11,944 nucleotides of DNA, from assembly GCA_947491175.1 (NCBI GenBank), contig CANLIF010000033.1:1-11944 (forward strand), read 5' to 3'. The stretch's first letter is position 1. The number at the start of each line of letters is the position of its first letter. The translations under genes and the position numbers were made by a program. This document shows, one piece after another, positions 8,140 to 11,944 of this stretch. Source of the DNA: Actinomycetota bacterium. Lineage in GTDB: Bacteria > Actinomycetota > Actinomycetes > S36-B12 > UBA5976. The notes beneath the pieces were generated by a model. The model was not told the DNA's origin, made no database searches, and saw only the letters and a program-made list of their open reading frames with translations.

Positions 8140-9303
8140 TCAATTTGCACCCAATGAAACAAAGAGTTCTCGGGCTGCCTCGTCATCCCAGAGAACGGAT
8201 GACCCGGCCGCGGTATTGGCATCAGGATCTGAAACCGGAACTGTGATCAAAGTTCCAGTTCCATTAGATAGCCCCCGCATTGCCCTGGCAAGTTTGCCGA
8301 TGTCCATGATCGAATCTGAATCGCCAACATTTACTGAGGCCGTGCCAGCATCAACTAGCTTCCACATGCGAACTGGATTCAGTAGTACTGAAGGGGTTGC
8401 AACTTTCTTCATAACCGAACTCAGAAATTGCTGTTGGCGTTCCACTCGACCGAGGTCGCCCCTAGGATCTGCATAACGCATTCGAACGTATGCCAACGCA
8501 TTTTTTCCATCAAGTTCCTGGCAGCCAGCTAACAGATTCAATCCAGAATTCTTGTCCGTGACATCCGCTGGGACACACATGTTTACGCCACCGACTGCGT
8601 TAGTGATGTCGCGAATACCTTTAAACCCAACTTGCATATAGTGATCAATGTGTAAACCGGTATTTCGTTCTACGGTTTCCACCAGTAGCGGGACACCACC
8701 CTTGCTATATGCAGTGTTGATTTTATTTTTACGATCTTCAACGGCTGAACCATCGAGTGCAATGTGTGCCGGGATAATCACATAGGAATCGCGAGGCAGA
8801 CTAATTAAAGTTGGATTTCCATCGTCACCGACATGTATCAACATGATGGTGTCAGTTCGCTGCGAACCTTCGTCTTTGCCCGTGCGCAACTCTTTACGTT
8901 CGGCTTCAGTTAAACCTTCGCGACTATCTGAACCCACTAGCAACCAGTTAGTTCCGGCCGTGTCAGCAAGTGCAACATTTGCTGATGCAGGCATCTTGTT
9001 TAATGAGTTCGCGGCATTGAATCCAAGAAATATATAGAAGCCAAGATATGCCAGCACATAGGCCAGCACGATATTTCTGATGTAACGAACTGGCCGCGGG
9101 TAACGTGACTTGCTTTTTCTAGCTGAAAACTTAGGCAAAGTAATCCTTGAAACTCTTGGTTGGGTTTGAGTCTGGTTAACTTCGCCAGATCGAAAAGTGG
9201 TGACTGAAAAGATCGGTTCATCTATCTGATCGATAGCGGGATTTACCTCTGGTGTGCCGATGACTTTGCCATCGGAATCTCTGCGATAAACCGTTGCTTC
9301 CAC
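8140..9303 (-). CDS. LytR-CpsA-Psr (LCP) family cell-wall glycopolymer transferase
   Basis: LCP proteins transfer lipid-linked glycopolymers (teichoic acids, arabinogalactan, capsule) onto peptidoglycan at the outer face of the membrane. The 387-residue product has a basic cytoplasmic N-terminus (1-74), one membrane span at about 75-95, and an extracellular LCP domain at about 117-305. Visible family motifs are NWLLVGSDSR (119-128), QRTDTIMLI (148-156), SLPRDS (168-173), KINTAYSKGG (194-203), HIDHYMQVGF (218-227) and AYVRMRYADPRGDLGRVERQ (271-290). The arginines and aspartates of these motifs bind the pyrophosphate and metal in solved members. The start is GTG at 9303 with no strong Shine-Dalgarno (GTGAGAATTGCAAG precedes it), so the exact N-terminus is less certain. 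No polymer-synthesis genes are nearby, so the substrate cannot be told. Confidence 0.93.
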   Translation of the reverse strand: MEATVYRRDSDGKVIGTPEVNPAIDQIDEPIFSVTTFRSGEVNQTQTQPRVSRITLPKFSARKSKSRYPRPVRYIRNIVLAYVLAYLGFYIFLGFNAANSLNKMPASANVALADTAGTNWLLVGSDSREGLTEAERKELRTGKDEGSQRTDTIMLIHVGDDGNPTLISLPRDSYVIIPAHIALDGSAVEDRKNKINTAYSKGGVPLLVETVERNTGLHIDHYMQVGFKGIRDITNAVGGVNMCVPADVTDKNSGLNLLAGCQELDGKNALAYVRMRYADPRGDLGRVERQQQFLSSVMKKVATPSVLLNPVRMWKLVDAGTASVNVGDSDSIMDIGKLARAMRGLSNGTGTLITVPVSDPDANTAAGSSVLWDDEAARELFVSLGAN

Positions 9304-9342
9304 CTTGCAATTCTCACTTAATTAGTAAGAAACCCCATTGTC

Positions 9343-9352
9343 TGGCGCGCCA
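9343..9352. promoter_or_regulatory. 10-bp palindrome in the LCP leader, possible operator
   Basis: TGGCGCGCCA is a perfect palindrome and extends to 16 bp with one mismatched pair (9340-9355, GTCTGGCG/CGCCAAAC). It lies 40 bases upstream of the LCP start in an otherwise AT-rich stretch. Such symmetry fits a dimeric regulator site, but no regulator gene is near. Confidence 0.3.
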
Positions 9353-9391
9353 AACTTGCTTGCTCATTAAAAACCAAAGAGTGATAAAGAA

Positions 9392-9433
9392 AGTCCAGGC
9401 GTCACCGACGGGGGACGCGGTAACGCCTGAACT
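9392..9433 (-). promoter_or_regulatory. Long stem-loop upstream of the LCP gene, probable leader hairpin or attenuator
   Basis: Arms 9433-9416 and 9410-9392 enclose a 5-base loop (TCCCC on the minus strand). As minus-strand RNA they form 18 pairs with a single bulged U at 9408. Two of the pairs are G-U wobbles (9430:9395 and 9422:9403). On the plus strand the same positions are C-A mismatches, so the structure fits a minus-strand transcript better. A T-rich stretch TTTCTTTAT follows the 3' arm (9391-9383), so it could act as a terminator or attenuator in front of the LCP gene, or as a stabilising 5' hairpin. It does not match any riboswitch I can recognise. Confidence 0.5.
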
Positions 9434-9441
9434 GCTACAAA

Positions 9442-9447
9442 ACTATA
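9442..9447 (-). promoter_or_regulatory. Possible -10 box for the LCP transcript
   Basis: TATAGT on the minus strand ends 8 bases before the stem-loop, so a transcript would start near 9435 with the hairpin at its 5' end and a leader of about 130 bases. The -35 region (AGTCCC) does not match a consensus, so support is modest. Confidence 0.3.
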
Positions 9448-9482
9448 GAAAAATTGATTTTCCTGGGACTTAAATCCATGCT

Positions 9483-9511
9483 TTTTCATAATTCTTGACC
9501 ATGCCTATACT
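9483..9511 (+). promoter_or_regulatory. Candidate promoter of the Ldh2-family gene
   Basis: TTTTCA (9483-9488), a 17-base spacer and TATACT (9506-9511) resemble a housekeeping sigma factor promoter: a good -10 and a moderate -35. Transcription would start near 9518, giving a leader of about 67 bases before the ATG at 9585. It likely serves pheA as well, because no terminator is evident between the two genes. Confidence 0.42.
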
Positions 9512-9525
9512 TTTGCGGCGCAGTT

Positions 9526-9554
9526 GGCAGGACTCTAATGCCTGATAGCCTGCC
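9526..9554 (+). repeat. Inverted repeat with alternative partners in the Ldh2-gene leader
   Basis: GGCAGG (9526-9531) can pair with CCTGCC (9549-9554), extended by CTA (9535-9537) with TAG (9546-9548) after a 3-base bulge. CAGG (9528-9531) can instead pair with CCTG at 9541-9544. The element ends 30 bases before the start codon, in the probable 5' leader. It may be structural RNA or an operator, or have no function. Confidence 0.3.
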
Positions 9555-9584
9555 CTGAAATAGAACTCAAGGATCGGGATAGAG

Positions 9585-10604
9585 ATGGCGCAGACGGAAG
9601 GCACGTTAGTTGATCATGCTGAACTATTTCGCTTCACGTTGGAAGTGCTCCAAGCCGTTGGTACGCCTGTAGACGGCGCTGCCGAAATGGCTAACCAAAT
9701 GGTCGCTTCAGATTTAGCTGGTCATGAGTCACATGGAATTCGCAGGCTTCGTGAATATGCCTATCGTGCTCGCGACGGTTTCGTAAATCCTGCTGCTGTT
9801 CCTACCATCGAACAAGATAGTGGCTCGCTAGTCAGCGTAGATGGCCAAACGAATTACGGACATTTAGTTATGCCATTTGCAACGGATTTACTTATTGAGC
9901 GCGCTCGTCTCCACGGTATTGCAGCCGTGACAGTAAAGAATTGTGATCCGGCGGGAAGGTTTGCAGATTTTTGTGACCATGCTGCCAATGAAGGTATCGC
10001 CGTTTTTATGTTCATGAACGTTGGGGGTGGCGCAATTGATGTTGCTCCACCTGGCGGAGCCGAAGCGCGAATTGCGACCAATCCGATTGCTGCCGGAGTT
10101 CCGCGCGAGGGCGCTCCAAATCTCGTTATGGACATGGCAACTTCAGCAGTGGCAAGAGGGCGACTTTCCGATGCGCAAGAACGTGGAACTGAGATCGACA
10201 ACGATTGGCTAAACCAAAGTGGCGTACTTGTTCCATTAGGTGGAGTTAAAGGTTTTGCATTGTCAGTAATTGCAGAAGCCTTGGCTGGATCGCTAAGTTC
10301 AGCTGGAACTGTTGGTCCGGAGATAGCGGATGCCAAACAAGGCGTGCTCGCAATTGGAATTGATATTCAAAAGCTGCGTCCACTGGATGATTTCAAAAAG
10401 GACGTTGCAAAGTTTGCTACTCACTTAAAACTAACTCCGCTTGAGCCAGGTGCTAACGAAATCCGGATGCCAGGTGAAAGCACTGCCATAAATACCAAGA
10501 TCCGCCGTGAATCTGGCATCACAATCCACCCAGTAATTTGGGAACGGCTGGTTGAATTGGCAGAAGTTTTCGCGGTTAAGTTGCCTATTTCCAAGAACGA
10601 TTAA
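9585..10604 (+). CDS. Ldh2-family (malate/L-lactate/ureidoglycolate-type) NAD(P)-dependent oxidoreductase, atypical
   Basis: The 339-residue product belongs to the Ldh2 fold, cytoplasmic NAD(P)-dependent enzymes that interconvert 2-hydroxy acids and 2-keto acids (or imines). Family signatures are SDLAGHESHGIRRLREY (42-58) with the SH pair S49-H50 expected in catalysis, VAPPGG (153-158), ATNPIAAGVP (164-173), DMATSAVARG (183-192), LGGVKGFAL (218-226) and a C-terminal PGE...R...GI segment (296-312). Two features are odd. The usual S-x-H-F-G segment is NCDPAGRF (119-126), without its histidine. The stretch between A-x-G and GG-x-KG lacks the common D-x-D-G-x-P-T-x-D-P segment, so about 15-20 residues are missing. 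Substrate cannot be assigned. The ATG has an AAGGA 11 bases upstream (9569-9573). pheA follows after 57 bp, so a role near phenylpyruvate metabolism is possible but unproven. Confidence 0.85.
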   Translation: MAQTEGTLVDHAELFRFTLEVLQAVGTPVDGAAEMANQMVASDLAGHESHGIRRLREYAYRARDGFVNPAAVPTIEQDSGSLVSVDGQTNYGHLVMPFATDLLIERARLHGIAAVTVKNCDPAGRFADFCDHAANEGIAVFMFMNVGGGAIDVAPPGGAEARIATNPIAAGVPREGAPNLVMDMATSAVARGRLSDAQERGTEIDNDWLNQSGVLVPLGGVKGFALSVIAEALAGSLSSAGTVGPEIADAKQGVLAIGIDIQKLRPLDDFKKDVAKFATHLKLTPLEPGANEIRMPGESTAINTKIRRESGITIHPVIWERLVELAEVFAVKLPISKND

Positions 10605-10613
10605 CTCATACAA

Positions 10614-10633
10614 CAATTGGAATTATCCAACTG
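10614..10633 (+). repeat. Short inverted repeat between the Ldh2 gene and pheA
   Basis: CAATTGGA and TCCAACTG pair with one mismatch around a 4-base loop (ATTA). There is no T run after it, so it is a poor terminator. It could be a weak hairpin or an operator for pheA. The remaining spacer up to the pheA ATG shows only a weak ribosome site (GAG at 10654-10656). Confidence 0.25.
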
Positions 10634-10661
10634 ACTAGATTAGGCGTAATCTTGAGTTTCT

Positions 10662-11588
10662 ATGAAAAACTCCTTCGCATACTTGGGTCCTAAGGGCACG
10701 TTTACTGAGTCTGCGTTTTTACAAATGCCGATAGCCCAAGGGGCAGAACTGATTCCAGCTGAATCAGTTCGCGAGGCTTTAAACCTGGTCCGATCTGGAA
10801 AAGTTTTTGGCGCGCTCGTACCAATTGAAAATTCAGTTGAAGGTTCAGTAGCAACCACTCTGGATGAACTCGGTCATGGTGATTCACTAGAAATCATCGA
10901 TGAGATTGCAATCCCTGTGGAGTTTGCATTGCTGGCAAATCCTGGGGTTTTGATTTCTGACATCACAAGGATTGCAACTCACCCACATGCCCATGCGCAA
11001 TGTGTTGATTGGTTGCATGAAAACATTCCAGGTGTGCATGTGCTGCCAGCAATGTCGACTGCGGCCGCGGCCGAAGAATTGTCAACAGGAGCAAACTATG
11101 ACGCAGCGATTTGCTCAGTCGCGGCAGCTAAACATTACGGCTTAGAGATCCTGGCTCAAGGAATTGGCGATAGTGATTCAGCGTGGACTCGATTTGTTCT
11201 AGTGAGTAAGCCAGGTCATGCGCAACCTGCAACCGGAAATGACAAAACAACTTTGTCGTTGTTCATGCATCGCAACCAACCTGGTGCATTGTTAAATATT
11301 TTGACCGAGTTTGCAGTACGTGGAGTTGACTTGTCACGCTTGGAATCTCGACCAACAAAACAGCAACTTGGTGACTACTTCTTTTCGCTTGACTGTGTTG
11401 GACACATTGATGATGAAAATCTTGGTGATGCGCTAATCGAACTTCGTAAAATATGTGCAGATGTTAAATTCTTAGGTTCATACCCGCGCCATGACAACGC
11501 AAGTGCTAATGGCACTGTCAATGAAATTGCCAAATCAAATGTAGATCCACAGATTTGGTTAGAAAACTTACGTAAGCGAAACGATTAA
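10662..11588 (+). CDS. pheA: Prephenate dehydratase with C-terminal ACT regulatory domain
   Basis: This enzyme converts prephenate to phenylpyruvate, the committed step to phenylalanine, in the cytoplasm. The 308 residues have a normal length for a monofunctional enzyme without a fused chorismate mutase. The catalytic part (about 1-185) starts AYLGPKGTFTESA (6-18), has PIENSVEGSV (54-63), a THPHAHAQC segment (106-114), AMSTAAAAEEL (130-140) and the key TRF motif at 176-178. The ACT domain (about 196-275) keeps both phenylalanine-binding motifs, GALL (208-211) and ESRP (228-231), so feedback inhibition by phenylalanine is expected. The tail from about 277 is variable. ATG at 10662 gives the standard N-terminus. 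It lies 57 bp after the Ldh2-family gene in the same direction, and its stop overlaps that of the opposing HAD gene. Confidence 0.97.
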   Translation: MKNSFAYLGPKGTFTESAFLQMPIAQGAELIPAESVREALNLVRSGKVFGALVPIENSVEGSVATTLDELGHGDSLEIIDEIAIPVEFALLANPGVLISDITRIATHPHAHAQCVDWLHENIPGVHVLPAMSTAAAAEELSTGANYDAAICSVAAAKHYGLEILAQGIGDSDSAWTRFVLVSKPGHAQPATGNDKTTLSLFMHRNQPGALLNILTEFAVRGVDLSRLESRPTKQQLGDYFFSLDCVGHIDDENLGDALIELRKICADVKFLGSYPRHDNASANGTVNEIAKSNVDPQIWLENLRKRND

Positions 11589-11944
11589 CCCGCAATAATT
11601 CGATCGATGAACACTGCAACGCCATGATCGTCATTTGATGGTAAGAATTCTGTTGCTACTTCTTTAACCCAATCGTGTGCGTTGTCGACAGCTGCGCCGC
11701 GTCCAACCCAGGCAATCATTGGCACATCGTTTGGCATGTCGCCCACTGCAGCAACATCCGCTGCAACTAATCCCCGACTAGCTGCAAACTTTTCTAGTCC
11801 AGTTCCCTTATTTACTCCTAGTGCGCTCATTTCAATCATGAGATCCAAGAAATTTGAATGAGTGACGTCCACAAGTCCCTCTAATGCGGCTTGAGCATCA
11901 ATCAAAAACTCATCCGCATTCTGTTGGACACGATCACTTGGTCG
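11585..11944 (-). CDS. HAD superfamily IIB (Cof-type) phosphatase, partial (N-terminus outside window)
   Basis: The frame is open from the right edge to a TAA at 11587-11585, giving 119 C-terminal residues. An internal TTG at 11905 is not the likely start, because 13 more codons upstream remain open. Numbering from the edge, Lys46 in LGVNKGTGL is HAD motif III and GDMPNDVPM at 68-76 (D69, D73) is motif IV, which binds magnesium. These are typical of Cof-type phosphatases, which act on sugar phosphates, nucleotides or flavin phosphates. The nucleophile motif DxD and the cap domain would lie beyond the window, so substrate cannot be judged. It converges with pheA and shares the bases TTAA with its stop. 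Confidence 0.9.
   Translation of the reverse strand, partial: RPSDRVQQNADEFLIDAQAALEGLVDVTHSNFLDLMIEMSALGVNKGTGLEKFAASRGLVAADVAAVGDMPNDVPMIAWVGRGAAVDNAHDWVKEVATEFLPSNDDHGVAVFIDRIIAG

Noticed and set aside
8126..8476. 116-codon plus-strand frame
   Set aside because: Almost all of it is antisense to the 3' end of the LCP gene, and it has no recognisable domain.
9304..9584. c-di-AMP (ydaO-type) or other known riboswitch before a cell-wall gene
   Set aside because: I could not find the conserved core of ydaO or another class I know; only a simple stem-loop is visible. A Rfam covariance search would settle it.
9854..10336. 160-codon open frame on the minus strand
   Set aside because: It lies wholly opposite the Ldh2-family gene, whose motifs are clear, has no ribosome site and gives a Pro/Ser/Ala-rich product unlike any known family.
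1..11944. CRISPR arrays, tRNA or rRNA genes, insertion sequences, prophage or defence genes
   Set aside because: No regularly spaced repeats, cloverleaf sequences, transposase motifs or terminal inverted repeats were seen; coding regions are dense and the gene content is housekeeping.

Overview
The window looks like chromosomal core DNA from a lower-GC member of the Actinomycetota. By eye the base composition is in the mid-40s to about 50 percent GC, and TTG and GTG starts are used several times. The evidence is the gene content and order: topA, tmk, holB and a TAP-type exported hydrolase in a row is an arrangement I know from Streptomyces and relatives. The topoisomerase has a lysine-rich tail of the actinobacterial kind, and there is a potassium-independent membrane pyrophosphatase and an LCP cell-wall ligase. 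A freshwater acI-like (Nanopelagicales) lineage would fit, but that is an inference from gene order and composition, not a search result.

Minus-strand block (1-9303), read in transcription order: an LCP (LytR-CpsA-Psr) transferase; hppA, a proton-pumping pyrophosphatase closed by a strong intrinsic terminator; then topA, tmk, holB and a 3'-truncated alpha/beta hydrolase with an N-terminal export anchor. The topA-tmk-holB genes are 10 bp apart or overlap by 4 bp (ATGA), so they probably form one transcription unit concerned with DNA topology, dTTP supply and clamp loading. The hydrolase follows after 59 bp and runs off the left edge. It starts at TTG and is easy to miss because both its stop and its C-terminus lie outside the window.

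Divergent spacer (9304-9584): 281 bp without a gene. It separates the minus-strand LCP gene from plus-strand genes. It holds a long hairpin whose two mismatches on the plus strand become G-U wobbles on the minus strand, a 10-bp GC-rich palindrome, -10-like boxes facing both ways, and a second inverted repeat in the probable leader of the plus-strand gene.

Plus-strand block (9585-11588): an atypical, shortened member of the Ldh2 malate/L-lactate dehydrogenase family, followed after 57 bp by pheA (prephenate dehydratase with an ACT domain). pheA converges on a minus-strand HAD-IIB (Cof-type) phosphatase, and the two stop codons share one TTAA. The HAD gene is cut by the right edge.

Most of the window is housekeeping. 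I see no CRISPR array, insertion sequence, prophage, tRNA or rRNA, and no convincing new defence or biosynthetic system. The points most worth a second look are the minus-strand leader hairpin, the unusual Ldh2 protein beside pheA, and the overlapping convergent stops.
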